Origin: an uncultured Bacilli bacterium
GTDB taxonomy: Bacteria; Bacillota_I; Bacilli_A; RF39; UBA660
Reading direction: 5' to 3'
Length of the DNA: 35,521 nucleotides
Assembly: GCA_947589535.1 (NCBI GenBank)
Contig: CANQAS010000007.1
Span: forward strand, 1 to 35,521
The notes beneath the pieces are model-generated. The model was given only the letters and a program-made list of their open reading frames with translations, was not told the origin of the DNA and made no database searches. The position numbers were made by a program, and so were the translations under genes. Numbering within the stretch: position 1 is the first letter of the stretch; the number at the start of each line of letters is the position of its first letter. This document shows positions 1 to 8,334 of the stretch, one piece after another.

Positions 1-154
1 GAATTTTTTACTTTCATAATAAAATCTAATATTCTTTCATTACTTAATTTTCTTCTATCTATTTTTATAGAACATAGTTCATCTACATAATTATAACATG
101 TTTTAGAATATATATATCTTTTTAATAATAAAAAAACAGAATTTCTCCTGTCTT
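1..154 (-). pseudogene. Possible coding fragment running off the left edge
   Basis: One minus-strand frame stays open from about 154 to the window edge and reads like protein (YNYVDELCSIKIDRR, then KLSNERILDFIMKVKN). No ATG, GTG or TTG opens it and no ribosome binding site is visible, and its upstream end overlaps a terminator hairpin. It may be the remnant of a decayed gene or a chance open frame. No family is recognised. Confidence 0.25.
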
Positions 155-156
155 AA
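130..156 (-). terminator. Rho-independent terminator after the small gene at 176-481
   Basis: Read on the minus strand, the arms ACAGGA and TTCTGT close a GAAA tetraloop and are followed by a run of seven T. It sits 20 bases past the stop codon of the gene at 176-481 and would end the rplS-lepB-unknown transcript. Confidence 0.7.
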
Positions 157-175
157 TAGATTAAATGTACCTATT

Positions 176-481
176 TTATATTATTAAATAATTATTACTC
201 TTCTTTTTTTCTGCAAAATGTAAACTAGATTCTTTTAATACTTCAATAGCATCATATACATCTTTACCATCTTCTATAATTCTTCTACATTCTCCAGGAT
301 TGGAATCAGTAAAAAAGTCCCAAGCGGTAACTAATTTATCAACTTTTTTTATTTTATTATTAATCATAAACTTTTCATATTTTGATTTATCATCTTTTCC
401 ACTTAATATAATAACTACGTTATATTCATTCGTCATTATTTCAGCATTAGTTATATGATTTTCAACTCCTATTTGAACCAA
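176..481 (-). CDS. Protein of unknown function, start codon uncertain
   Basis: I do not recognise this 101-residue soluble protein. It contains VDKLVTAWDFFTDSNPGEC and a helical C-terminus rich in Lys. The only standard start is a TTG at 479-481 without a convincing ribosome binding site. The frame stays open and protein-like (DVYYIDNISNEYIKELLK) back to 598, inside the end of lepB, so the true start may be a non-standard codon near 581-583, where ATA overlaps the lepB TAG stop, or the 5' end may have lost its ATG. It follows lepB with no terminator between and is closed by a hairpin at 130-156, so it is probably co-transcribed with lepB. No signal peptide or membrane segment is seen. Confidence 0.5.
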   Translation of the reverse strand: MVQIGVENHITNAEIMTNEYNVVIILSGKDDKSKYEKFMINNKIKKVDKLVTAWDFFTDSNPGECRRIIEDGKDVYDAIEVLKESSLHFAEKKKSNNYLII

Positions 482-579
482 TCCATCATTTATAAATAAA
501 TTACCAAAAATTTTTAATAATTCTTTAATATATTCGTTTGATATATTATCAATATAATATACGTCTTTATGAAATTTCT

Positions 580-1104
580 CTATTTTACTATTTTTATCTT
601 ATTTATTGGAAAAATCCTAAGGTTTACTTTTCCTAAAATATCTTTTTTATCAACTAAACCAACCTGCATTCTAGAGTCATTTGAGTGTGGTCTATTATCA
701 CCAACAACAAAATATTTATCTCCGCCTATGTTTTTATAACCAATTTCTTCTAATTTGAAATCAGCGGTATCCGCATGAGTGAAATCTTCTATTTCTAAAA
801 TACCATTAATATATAAATTATTATTCTTATATTCAATGTGTTCACCAGGAAGTCCTATTACTCTTTTTACTATTTTTTCTCCATTCCAATCAACTACTAT
901 AATATCATTTCTTTTAATATCAGTTAATTTCAAACTTAATTTGTTTAACAAAATAATATCATTATCATATAAGGTTGGTTCCATAGACTCACCATTAACA
1001 ATAGCTGGAGTTATTATGAAACTTCTTAATAATATTACAACTATTATAACTATTATATATGGGCAAACATCCTTTAAAATCTTTTTTATTCTTTCCTTAT
1101 TCAT
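580..1104 (-). CDS. lepB: Type I signal peptidase
   Basis: This 174-residue enzyme cleaves signal peptides from exported proteins at the outer face of the membrane. One N-terminal membrane segment (residues about 14-30) precedes the catalytic serine motif NGESMEPTL; the general-base lysine lies in IVKRVIGLPGE, and box E is GDNRPHSNDSR. Length and motifs fit the short Gram-positive SipS/SpsB type. I chose the ATG at 1102-1104 because TTAGGTGAT precedes it; the GTG nine bases upstream lies inside that ribosome binding site. The gene follows rplS as in many Firmicutes. A terminator hairpin separates the two and no own promoter is obvious, so lepB probably depends on read-through from the rplS promoter. 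Confidence 0.93.
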   Translation of the reverse strand: MNKERIKKILKDVCPYIIVIIVVILLRSFIITPAIVNGESMEPTLYDNDIILLNKLSLKLTDIKRNDIIVVDWNGEKIVKRVIGLPGEHIEYKNNNLYINGILEIEDFTHADTADFKLEEIGYKNIGGDKYFVVGDNRPHSNDSRMQVGLVDKKDILGKVNLRIFPINKIKIVK

Positions 1105-1118
1105 ATATATCACCTAAT

Positions 1119-1146
1119 AAAAAATAAGGCATAAATAGCCTTATTA
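1119..1146 (-). terminator. Terminator or attenuator between rplS and lepB
   Basis: On the minus strand the perfect 8-bp arms AATAAGGC and GCCTTATT flank a 7-base loop, followed by TTTTATT. The hairpin includes the rplS stop codon. As lepB follows only 15 bases later without a clear promoter, it probably acts as a partial terminator that lowers lepB expression relative to L19. Confidence 0.75.
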
Positions 1147-1482
1147 ATTTCTTTCTTTTAATTTCCATTGGCCAACTATATTTCTAGCGTAATATAACTT
1201 AGCACGTCTTGCTTTACCTTTTCTAGTAACTTCGATTGAATCAAGTTTTGGAGAATGTACTGGGAATATTCTTTCAACACCAACACCACTAGACATTTTA
1301 CGTACTGTAAATGTTTCAGATACTCCATACCCCTTACGTGAAATTACAACACCTTCAAAAGCTTGTACTCTTTCTTTTTTACCTTCGATAATTTTAACAC
1401 CAACTTTAACTGTATCACCAACTCTAAATTCAGGAACTTCTGGATTTAATTGAGTATTTGTGATTTTTTCAATTTTGTTCAT
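1144..1482 (-). CDS. rplS: 50S ribosomal protein L19
   Basis: L19 lies at the interface of the large and small ribosomal subunits. The 112-residue sequence has the family's normal length and hallmarks: FRVGDTVKV, the conserved [17 protein letters not shown], and [13 protein letters not shown]. The start at 1480-1482 follows AGGAAGGAGA; a longer open frame upstream has no support. It lies in the usual Firmicutes order rimM-trmD-rplS-lepB, but is set off from trmD by its own promoter and a structured leader, which suggests separate autoregulation. Confidence 0.96.
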   Translation of the reverse strand: MNKIEKITNTQLNPEVPEFRVGDTVKVGVKIIEGKKERVQAFEGVVISRKGYGVSETFTVRKMSSGVGVERIFPVHSPKLDSIEVTRKGKARRAKLYYARNIVGQWKLKERN

Positions 1483-1509
1483 GCTCTTCGTCTCCTTCCT
1501 AAAATATAT

Positions 1510-1550
1510 ATCCAGCAATCATGCAAAATACATGCGGCGGATTGCCTTCT
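1510..1550 (-). promoter_or_regulatory. Candidate L19 leader RNA hairpin
   Basis: The transcript from the rplS promoter carries a long untranslated leader. It can fold into an outer stem of GGCAAT with ATTGCT and an inner stem CATG/CATG closed by a 7-base loop, with an asymmetric internal loop CCGCCG on the 5' side. Firmicutes L19 genes are known to carry an autoregulatory leader at this place. The assignment rests on position and fold only. Confidence 0.5.
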
Positions 1551-1566
1551 TTTTTTAACAAAGATA

Positions 1567-1595
1567 ATTTTATCATAATATTAATAATTATGCAA
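1567..1595 (-). promoter_or_regulatory. Vegetative promoter of rplS
   Basis: TTGCAT at 1590-1595 and TAAAAT at 1567-1572 on the minus strand are separated by 17 bases. The predicted start leaves a leader of about 80 bases before the rplS ATG. Confidence 0.7.
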
Positions 1596-1625
1596 GCCTT
1601 ATTAAAACTATGTATTTAATATTAA

Positions 1626-2846
1626 TTATAATCTTCTCCTATGTCCTGAGGAATCATCATCATCCTCTTCATTTTTTTCCATTCTACTTAACATCGCGTT
1701 TTGCATTGTTCTCGTTCTTACAAAATCACTTGTTATTTGATTAATATTTTTGATAATATTATCTAAATTTTCTTTTCCTAAATATCTAGAATAATCATTT
1801 ATAACAATTTGTTTTAATAACTCTGATTCCCCAAGAACCCTACCGGTTACTGCATCATCAGCATCATTTAATGCCATACCAAAACGATAAGTTAATATAT
1901 CTATTTTTTTTCTTACGTTTTTCATTGCAATTTTAGTAGCAAAATCTGGTTTAGCAATTAATATTTTAGTTAATTCATTATTCTTAGTCTTACCTTTTAA
2001 TTTATAGCCCGTAATATATTTTGGATTAAGAGTTGTTACAGCTTTAGTATTATCATCTTTTGATAATATATATTTGCCAGTTTTTATAACATCTTTTATC
2101 TCTGTTACCTTTATATTTTTTATATCATCTATGTTTATTTTTCTTTTTACTTTATTAATTCCCTCTTTTTTTAGCGTCATTTTATTCTTTAATAAGTCAG
2201 GCCTTTTTAAAGCGGTAACTTTTACTCTTTCATCATTTCGCCATTTATCTATTTTTTTATGATCTCCTGATAGAAGTACTTCGGGAACTTCCATACCTTT
2301 ATAATTTCTAGGTTTAGTATATGTTGGATAATCTAGCAGATTATCATTAAATGACTCTTTCAAATGTGATTCTTCTTCTATAACACCAGGAATTAATCTT
2401 ACTATCGAATCAGTAATTACCATACTTGGTAATTCACCACCTGTTAAAACGTAATCTCCAATTGATATTTCCTCATCACATATCGTTTTAATTCTTTCAT
2501 CAAAACCTTCATAATGGCCACATATAAATATCAAATGTTCCTCCTTAGATAGCTCATATGCTTTTTTTTGAGTATATTTTTCTCCTTGAGGTGATAATAA
2601 TATCACTTTTGAATTTTCTTTTTTTAGACTTTCTATCGCATCAAAAATAGGTTGACACATAAGTACCATACCATTACCACCACCGTATGGTGTATCATCT
2701 ACTTTTTTATGTTTATTATCTGCAAAATCCCTAAAGTTGCATGTATTTATTTCAACTTTATTATTATCAATCGCCCTTTTTATAATTGATTCACTTTTAA
2801 AACCTTCAAACATATCTGGAAACAATGTTAAAATATCTATTTTCAT
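1626..2846 (-). CDS. trmD: tRNA (guanine-N1)-methyltransferase with a long C-terminal extension
   Basis: TrmD methylates G37 of tRNAs with S-adenosylmethionine and so prevents frameshifting. Residues 1-220 form a complete SPOUT enzyme: [11 protein letters not shown] at the N-terminus, the knot motifs [12 protein letters not shown] (108-119) and [12 protein letters not shown] (129-140), the catalytic Asp in [10 protein letters not shown] (about residue 168), and the usual ending KRPDLL. Family members end close to there (about 230-250 residues), but this one continues to 406. The extension (about 222-406) is Lys-rich, has the helical stretches [17 protein letters not shown] and [16 protein letters not shown], and ends in an acidic run followed by GHRRRL. 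I do not recognise it. The ATG overlaps the rimM TGA stop (ATGA), so the two are translationally coupled. Confidence 0.95.
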   Translation of the reverse strand: MKIDILTLFPDMFEGFKSESIIKRAIDNNKVEINTCNFRDFADNKHKKVDDTPYGGGNGMVLMCQPIFDAIESLKKENSKVILLSPQGEKYTQKKAYELSKEEHLIFICGHYEGFDERIKTICDEEISIGDYVLTGGELPSMVITDSIVRLIPGVIEEESHLKESFNDNLLDYPTYTKPRNYKGMEVPEVLLSGDHKKIDKWRNDERVKVTALKRPDLLKNKMTLKKEGINKVKRKINIDDIKNIKVTEIKDVIKTGKYILSKDDNTKAVTTLNPKYITGYKLKGKTKNNELTKILIAKPDFATKIAMKNVRKKIDILTYRFGMALNDADDAVTGRVLGESELLKQIVINDYSRYLGKENLDNIIKNINQITSDFVRTRTMQNAMLSRMEKNEEDDDDSSGHRRRL

Positions 2847-3328
2847 GATAACAACCCTTTCACGTTTTCAACAATAACTTCTTTTTTTTCCATATTAACT
2901 TCTTTAATAAAAGCTTTAACATATGGTATCATAACATTATTATCTAAAACTAAAACTTCATTTGCAGGAGTGTCAATTACATCTTTAATGATTCCTACAA
3001 AATTGTTATCTATTATAACATTAAATCCTATTAAATCAAAAGATAAATATGTATTTTTATCTAATTTTAGATCTTCTTTATTTATGTATACCATTGATCC
3101 TTTTAAATGTTCAACTAAATTAATATCATGTATTCCTTCAAATACAACCATATCAAAGTTTTTGTGTTTCCTATATGATTCTACAATGTATTCTTTTTTT
3201 TCTCTTCCTACGTAAAACCTCATATTTTTAATAAACACTTTATCTTTATATCTAAAATTAGAAAGTAATCTAACTTCACCTTTTATCCCATGAGTATTAA
3301 CAAGTTTCCCAATATATAAATATTCCAT
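2843..3328 (-). CDS. rimM: Ribosome maturation factor RimM
   Basis: RimM binds S19 and helps mature the head of the 30S subunit. The 161-residue protein has the N-terminal [16 protein letters not shown] signature and a C-terminal PRC-barrel part with the typical [12 protein letters not shown] and [13 protein letters not shown] start it at the ATG at 3326-3328, directly behind AAAAAGGAGA; eight extra upstream codons would overlap the methylase gene. It begins one base after that gene's stop, and its own TGA stop overlaps the trmD ATG. That TGA shows UGA is not read as Trp here. Confidence 0.94.
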   Translation of the reverse strand: MEYLYIGKLVNTHGIKGEVRLLSNFRYKDKVFIKNMRFYVGREKKEYIVESYRKHKNFDMVVFEGIHDINLVEHLKGSMVYINKEDLKLDKNTYLSFDLIGFNVIIDNNFVGIIKDVIDTPANEVLVLDNNVMIPYVKAFIKEVNMEKKEVIVENVKGLLS

Positions 3329-3329
3329 A

Positions 3330-4055
3330 TTATTCTCCTTTTTGTAATTCATACATTATAATTGAAGCTGCAACTGCAACATTAAGACTTTCGCAATTAC
3401 TATTCATAGGAATGTAGATGTTAGTATCTGCATATTCTTTTATTTTACTAGATACACCTTGACCTTCATTTCCCATAACAATGATTATTTTATCTTCTTC
3501 TTTAACCGTGTTAATCATCTTGCCATCATTTACATCCGTTACGCATATTTTATAATTTTCTTCTTTTGCTTCTTTTATAAATTCTATTAAATTTTTAGTA
3601 ATGACGTTAGTTTTAAATAGCATACCTTGTGATGATCTAATTAATTTTTCATTATATTTATTAACCGAATTATCACTTAAAACTACAGTATCAAAATTAA
3701 ATGCATTGGCACTCCTAATTATTGTTCCAATGTTACCAGGATCTTGTAAGTTATCTAACACAATAACTTTTTTTCCAATTTCTTTTTCTACGATAAATTT
3801 ACATATTCCAATAACATTACTACTAGAAGGTAATAAACTTATGTAATTCATTATGTTTTTTGTAACCAAGACATTAGGCACACCATAATTAACTTCTTTT
3901 ACTGATATGGTTTCTAACAAAATACCAGCATTATATGCTTCTTCTATTAAATGAGTACCTTCTACTATAAACTTGTGTTCTTCATTCATGAATTTATTAT
4001 TTCTTAATTTATTTATATATTTTATTTTTTTATTTTCTTTTGATTCAATTACCAT
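3330..4055 (-). CDS. SpoU-family RNA 2'-O-methyltransferase, RlmB/YsgA-like
   Basis: This 241-residue enzyme belongs to the TrmH/SpoU class, which methylates ribose 2'-OH groups in rRNA or tRNA with S-adenosylmethionine. An N-terminal substrate-binding part (FIVEGTHLIEEAYNAG) is followed by the three SpoU motifs: LDNLQDPGNIGTIIRSANAF, VMGNEGQGVS and IPMNSNCESLNVAVAASI. The closest relatives appear to be the YsgA/RlmB rRNA methylases; the target nucleotide cannot be read from sequence. AAAGGAGT precedes the ATG. The stop of the upstream ygjP-like gene lies two bases before this start, so the four genes from 4696 to 1626 form a single operon. Confidence 0.9.
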   Translation of the reverse strand: MVIESKENKKIKYINKLRNNKFMNEEHKFIVEGTHLIEEAYNAGILLETISVKEVNYGVPNVLVTKNIMNYISLLPSSSNVIGICKFIVEKEIGKKVIVLDNLQDPGNIGTIIRSANAFNFDTVVLSDNSVNKYNEKLIRSSQGMLFKTNVITKNLIEFIKEAKEENYKICVTDVNDGKMINTVKEEDKIIIVMGNEGQGVSSKIKEYADTNIYIPMNSNCESLNVAVAASIIMYELQKGE

Positions 4056-4057
4056 AA

Positions 4058-4696
4058 TTACTCCTTTAGCTCTTTTCTTACGTTCTTATATTCAGGACAA
4101 TATTTAAAAACGGTATCCCAAAATTCTTTACTATGATCAAAATGTACAAAATGAGATAATTCATGGACTATAACATAGTTTAAATATTTTGGATCTTTTT
4201 TTATTAGTTCTAGATTAAGAGTAATAGAATTATCTTTTTTATTACATACACCCCATCTTGTTTTCATACTCCTAACTTTTAACTTAGGATAAGGAATTTT
4301 TTCTTCAAATACATAATATGCTTCATCCAAGTATTTCAAAAATTCTTCCAAAGCAATTTTCCTATACCATTTATTAAGCATATTATCATCTTTAATAATC
4401 AAAGTTGTACCATCAAAAGATGCTTTTTTAACGTCTTTATAACAAATATTAATATTCTTTCCAAGTAATTTATTTTCTTCTTTTAATTTAGTTTTATTTT
4501 GCTTTTTTTTAATATCTATCATTCTTTTGATTGATTTAGTATTTTCATATATAATTTTAGTTATCATATGTTTAGTGTAAAGATATGGACAAGTAACTTT
4601 TATTTTAAAATCATCAGATACTCTTATATATAAATTTTTATTATGTTTTTTTTCTATGATAACTTCATATGTTTTATCATCAAGTACTAGTTCCAT
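4058..4696 (-). CDS. YgjP-like metal-dependent peptidase (DUF45 family)
   Basis: The 212-residue protein has the YgjP/DUF45 layout: an N-terminal beta-rich part (MELVLDDKTYEVII), the conserved KTRWGVCN and ITLNLELIKKDP, and the zinc-binding signature HELSHFVHFDHSKEFW (His178, Glu179, His182, third ligand His188). Members resemble wss1-type and other gluzincin peptidases; their substrates are poorly known and cytoplasmic action is inferred. I start it at 4694-4696 because AAGGTGAT precedes that ATG; the longer open frame upstream runs through the promoter and a terminator and is not coding. It is the first gene of the operon that includes rimM and trmD. Confidence 0.88.
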   Translation of the reverse strand: MELVLDDKTYEVIIEKKHNKNLYIRVSDDFKIKVTCPYLYTKHMITKIIYENTKSIKRMIDIKKKQNKTKLKEENKLLGKNINICYKDVKKASFDGTTLIIKDDNMLNKWYRKIALEEFLKYLDEAYYVFEEKIPYPKLKVRSMKTRWGVCNKKDNSITLNLELIKKDPKYLNYVIVHELSHFVHFDHSKEFWDTVFKYCPEYKNVRKELKE

Positions 4697-4724
4697 ATAA
4701 ATCACCTTAAATATTATATCATTT

Positions 4725-4753
4725 ATTATAAATCTTATAAAGCTTTTGAACAA
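4725..4753 (-). promoter_or_regulatory. Promoter of the ygjP-rRNA methylase-rimM-trmD operon
   Basis: On the minus strand TTGTTC (4748-4753) and a perfect TATAAT (4725-4730) are 17 bases apart. A second TATAAT at 4713-4718 lacks a matching -35 box. Confidence 0.65.
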
Positions 4754-4755
4754 AA

Positions 4756-4786
4756 CAAAAAACAGAAAAATAATTTCTGTTTTATA
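4756..4786 (-). terminator. Terminator downstream of the helical-protein island
   Basis: A perfect 10-bp stem, AAAACAGAAA with TTTCTGTTTT, closes a 5-base loop; on the minus strand it is followed by more T (TTTTTTGTTTTG). It lies just upstream of the next operon's -35 box and would insulate that operon from transcripts arriving from the 5-9 kb block. Confidence 0.65.
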
Positions 4787-4840
4787 TATTTTTAGGATAT
4801 TAATTACTTTTAAATAAACATCATTATACATCAACCTTTA

Positions 4841-5150
4841 TTAAGAATATTGCTTTTCTTTAAAACCAGGTAAATACATACTAGAATTTTGAAAAATAAA
4901 CCACTATCTTTCTTTATTTGTTCTAATATTAATTCTAAATCTAAATTAACATCGATTTGCTTTACTTAATCTAAAATATTAAGTAAGAAGTTTTATCATA
5001 ATAATTTTTAAGTTTACTAATTAAGTTATAAATAGCTTTATAAAAATTTGTTAATAAGACATTAATAAATCACAAAGTATATTTAAATCTTCTTCACTAT
5101 AAGTTTTTTAATAATTATAAATAAGATTCTGAATATATGTAATTTACCAT
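4841..5150 (-). pseudogene. Decayed remnant of an unknown gene
   Basis: No intact frame exists in this gene gap, but pieces of convincing protein sequence follow one another on the minus strand in shifting frames. In order they are ITYIQNLIYNY, an in-frame stop, KTYSEEDLNILCDLLMSY, a stop, FYKAIYNLISKLKNYY, VNLDLELILEQIKKDSGLFF, and finally NSSMYLPGFKEKQYS before a TAA at 4841. Codon use and residue bias match neighbouring genes. The simplest reading is a gene at the end of the helical-protein block that has taken several frameshifts and stops. The original family is not recognised. Confidence 0.5.
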
Positions 5151-5166
5151 TTTCAATTTTCTTTTA

Positions 5167-6225
5167 TTATTTTTTTATCGCTATTAAAGAATTTATCATT
5201 TCTTTATACTTATCTTTGTCAGTAAACTTTAAATCTTCTATTACCGCACTAACTATTAAATTAAAAGTATCTTTATCTACTTCTTTTTCTCCAGGAAGGC
5301 AAGTCATTGGACTATTTATATATTCCATAATGGTTGCATCATTAGAAGTTTTTATTTGTTCTGCTACCATTTCAAACCACATTTTCGATTCTAAATCCAT
5401 CTGATTTATTAATATGTTTAAATTTTCTTCTATTTTATCTTTTTCATGTTGTTCTAATCTTTCTTGTCTTGTACCATATTTATATAATGGTTCAACTTCG
5501 TTTGACCTTTGTTTTCCATCATAATCTTTTACTATAATTCTAAAATAAATATTAAGTTCATTAGTTTCCTTAAAAGAAAGTTCCTCATTTTTTCTTAATA
5601 ATGCTGAATATTCTTCTACTAAACCTTTGTATTTATTAGGATCATCATTAATATCTAAACCATCTAATAAAGATACTAATTTTATCATTTTTTTGTACTT
5701 ATTATTTATTTTAATTAGCTTTCTACATATTAAATCAAGTGGATATTTAAAATTATTATAGTAAGACATTATTATAGCTTTTAACGTATTTTCACTCATG
5801 TTAAATTCTTTTTTTATAAATGTATTATTACTATTTTTGGCAATGTTTATTTTCGAAAAATAATGTTCAATATCACATAATCCATTTATAAGTTCTTTAA
5901 ATGATTGATAATCATTAAAATGTTTGCCAGTCATATTAATATTTTTTAATATTTTTTTTATTATAAAACGTGCCAATAAATTTCCGTTAGTAAGCTTAAT
6001 ACAATATAATTTTAAATCTTCTTTGGTATATCTAGAAATTAAAAATCTACCACCATCATACTTTTCAAGTATATCAATTAAATCGTTAAGTTTATTAATA
6101 TCATACACTGTATTGTTTGAAAAAGTTTCATTTATCTTACTAATACCATTATTAATAATATTAATGTCTTTTTCATATACATTTCTTTTAGTTTCAAGCA
6201 AACTAATAACATCATTTATTTCCAT
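5167..6225 (-). CDS. Helical protein of unknown function (352 aa), island gene 3
   Basis: I do not recognise a family. The 352 residues are Lys/Asn/Glu-rich and look almost wholly alpha-helical, without signal peptide or membrane span. Visible stretches are LLETKRNVYEKDINIINNG at the N-terminus, KYGTRQERLEQHEKDKIEEN near residue 250, and YINSPMTCLPGEKEV in the C-terminal quarter. The start at 6223-6225 is chosen because AAAGG lies seven bases before it; a longer frame reaching 6282 would translate a palindrome. It follows the 672-aa gene by 56 bases and is probably co-transcribed. A decayed gene fragment lies downstream. Its function may be linked to the two upstream genes of the same style, but this is inferred from position only. 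Confidence 0.65.
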   Translation of the reverse strand: MEINDVISLLETKRNVYEKDINIINNGISKINETFSNNTVYDINKLNDLIDILEKYDGGRFLISRYTKEDLKLYCIKLTNGNLLARFIIKKILKNINMTGKHFNDYQSFKELINGLCDIEHYFSKINIAKNSNNTFIKKEFNMSENTLKAIIMSYYNNFKYPLDLICRKLIKINNKYKKMIKLVSLLDGLDINDDPNKYKGLVEEYSALLRKNEELSFKETNELNIYFRIIVKDYDGKQRSNEVEPLYKYGTRQERLEQHEKDKIEENLNILINQMDLESKMWFEMVAEQIKTSNDATIMEYINSPMTCLPGEKEVDKDTFNLIVSAVIEDLKFTDKDKYKEMINSLIAIKK

Positions 6226-6241
6226 AATATCGCCTTTCTTT

Positions 6242-6257
6242 AACGTTACGTAACGTT
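6242..6257. promoter_or_regulatory. Perfect 16-bp palindrome ahead of the 352-aa gene
   Basis: AACGTTACGTAACGTT is its own reverse complement and lies 16 bases upstream of the chosen ATG, just before the AAAGG ribosome binding site. It contains three CG steps (two of them within ACGT-type cores besides the centre), which is unusual in such AT-rich spacer DNA. It could be an operator or a short RNA hairpin affecting ribosome access. No -10 box was seen between it and the preceding gene. Confidence 0.45.
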
Positions 6258-6281
6258 TGAATGTTTTTTTAATAAAAAACA

Positions 6282-8300
6282 TTATTTTCTTTTTTTACTT
6301 TGTTCTATTTTGTCAAGTATTTCTTTTGCAACAACCCCATCATAATACATACCTGTTTTTTCTTGAATATAGTCTGAGCAATCGTTCATAAGTTCAATAA
6401 GATCCTTTATGTATTTAACTTCTTTACCTGTATAATAAATAACATCGCCAGCATCATAATAAGATTCTTTATTAGCTTCTTCACATTCTACTTCCAGGAA
6501 GTAGTTTAGTAATAAAAGTATATCATTATAATCTTCTTTATTTTTAATGATTTCATTTATCTTACTATTTAGTTTCTTAGTTGCTACTTCATAACCATCC
6601 TTTTTCAAAGATTTTATAATCCATATTTTAGTTATAGTAGCGCCTTTTTTAGTATTTTTAAGCTTTTGTAATTCTAGTGTAACTTCATCAGGTGTAAAAA
6701 TTACATAAGAAGGTTGAGCTTCAGCTTCTTCTGCTTTATTAAGTTTATTACTTACTTTTATATCATCAATAGTTTCATTGTTAGTTTTATCTTTTATTTC
6801 TTCCTTTGTAATATTCGAAAAGGATGATTGTTTTTGATTAATATCGTCTTCATTTGTTTTAGTAGTTGTAGAAACTTTACTTCTTTTTTTATTCTTTTTA
6901 GGTGATTTTTCTTTTGGGGTATCGTCAGTTATACCTCTTTTTATTCTTCTTATTAAATCATTTTGAGTATAAGCATATGAAATCATATTAGAAATAATTG
7001 TTCTAATGTCGTCTTTAAGCTCTTCAGGAGCATTTAAATTAAACTTTACGAATCTTTCTTCTTTTACAAAATTAATTTTATTTCCATATTTAAGGCCTTT
7101 AATAAACCTTTCAAAGTTCTTTATACTTATATCATAATCTTCAACCATTGTTTTGGTTTTATCTAAAACAAAAACCATACAATTTACTAAATTATTAAGC
7201 ACGTTTTTAACAACGGTAGAACTTAAATCACCGACTTTTGATAATTCAATGTATACACTTAGTATTTCCACTACCGAATCAAAATCCCCTTTATCAGCTA
7301 ATTCGCTAATAAATACCGTTTTGTCAACTGATTTAAGGCTAAGAGTTGGGCTTATTATTTTTATAAAATTAGGATGTTTTGCATTGCCGTCCATAAATAA
7401 AGTCATAAAATCTTTTATAACTTCTTTATTATTTTTATTATCATTAATTGTTAATATATAATTATATAAACTACGTTTTACTAGATTTGAATTATTTATA
7501 TTATTACACATTTTTTTATACATAGATAATAAATTTCTATACTTATAAGATTTTTTCTTTATGGTTTCTAAGGCACTTTCATATTCATGTATCATATTAT
7601 TTAATGATATTTCTTCAGATAATTTTGGTTTGTTATTATCATTTTTTTCTAACTTTTTATTATAATTATAAAACTTCTTGATTACATTATTTTTTTCGCC
7701 TTCTGTTAAATATTTTTCAATAACTTTTGTTTCTTCTTCAGAAAAAATTATACTACAATTATTAATAATAGATTTTTTCATCTTATCAATAACTTCTATA
7801 CATAGACTCATATCGTCATCGAAAATTAATAAATCACTATAGCAACTTGCTATAGATTTTGCTATTTCAATAGCAAGATCAGTCATCTCATTTTTTTTCG
7901 AAGTATATTTACTTAAAATAGCATTTGCAATTATTTTATATAAGCGTCTAATAGAATTATAAATTTCTGTAGCTGTTATTTCTGCTGTATTTGTGAACTT
8001 TTTTTCTAAAAAAGAATCTTTAATAGCTATATTAAAATTTTCTATAAACTTTTCATTTTCTATAGCTATATTTAACACATTCGTAATAGCTGAATTTGGA
8101 GTATCCGATTTCAAAAGCATTTCAAAATCTTCCATGTTTACAAAAACAGAACCTTCCATACTTTTATCAACTTTACAAAATAAACTAAATGGTTCCATTT
8201 TTAATTTATTACTTTTACTTTTAGCAGTTATTTCTTCTAATATTTTGTCTAATGATCTAACAATTGCAGTTTGTTTACTGTTTAATTTAATATTATCCAT
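6282..8300 (-). CDS. Large helical protein of unknown function (672 aa), island gene 2
   Basis: No family is recognised. Residues 1 to about 480 look all-helical (MDNIKLNSKQTAIVRSLDKI at the start). A low-complexity Lys/Ser/Thr-rich linker follows, containing KEKSPKKNKKRSKVSTTTK, and then a separate C-terminal helical domain begins near VIFTPDEVTLELQKLKN. There is no signal peptide or membrane segment. The start at 8298-8300 follows AAGGGGTG. The open frame extends 63 bases further, but its first codons are the TTGACA and spacer of a near-consensus promoter, so they are not translated. The gene has its own promoter although it lies directly after the 359-aa gene, so it may be expressed both separately and by read-through. 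Confidence 0.65.
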   Translation of the reverse strand: MDNIKLNSKQTAIVRSLDKILEEITAKSKSNKLKMEPFSLFCKVDKSMEGSVFVNMEDFEMLLKSDTPNSAITNVLNIAIENEKFIENFNIAIKDSFLEKKFTNTAEITATEIYNSIRRLYKIIANAILSKYTSKKNEMTDLAIEIAKSIASCYSDLLIFDDDMSLCIEVIDKMKKSIINNCSIIFSEEETKVIEKYLTEGEKNNVIKKFYNYNKKLEKNDNNKPKLSEEISLNNMIHEYESALETIKKKSYKYRNLLSMYKKMCNNINNSNLVKRSLYNYILTINDNKNNKEVIKDFMTLFMDGNAKHPNFIKIISPTLSLKSVDKTVFISELADKGDFDSVVEILSVYIELSKVGDLSSTVVKNVLNNLVNCMVFVLDKTKTMVEDYDISIKNFERFIKGLKYGNKINFVKEERFVKFNLNAPEELKDDIRTIISNMISYAYTQNDLIRRIKRGITDDTPKEKSPKKNKKRSKVSTTTKTNEDDINQKQSSFSNITKEEIKDKTNNETIDDIKVSNKLNKAEEAEAQPSYVIFTPDEVTLELQKLKNTKKGATITKIWIIKSLKKDGYEVATKKLNSKINEIIKNKEDYNDILLLLNYFLEVECEEANKESYYDAGDVIYYTGKEVKYIKDLIELMNDCSDYIQEKTGMYYDGVVAKEILDKIEQSKKRK

Positions 8301-8334
8301 ACTAAAAACACCCCTTTTGTTTTTATGGTCAGCT

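Noticed and set aside
2843-2845. Possible Mycoplasma-type code (UGA read as Trp) suggested by the AT-rich, Mollicutes-like content
   Set aside because: rimM, lspA, yqzL and the 359-aa gene end at TGA at family-typical or sensible lengths, and Trp residues in rplS and other genes are TGG.
4697-4834. N-terminal extension of the ygjP-like protein as a membrane anchor
   Set aside because: The hydrophobic stretch is translated promoter and terminator DNA; an internal ATG with AAGGTGAT starts the conserved protein.
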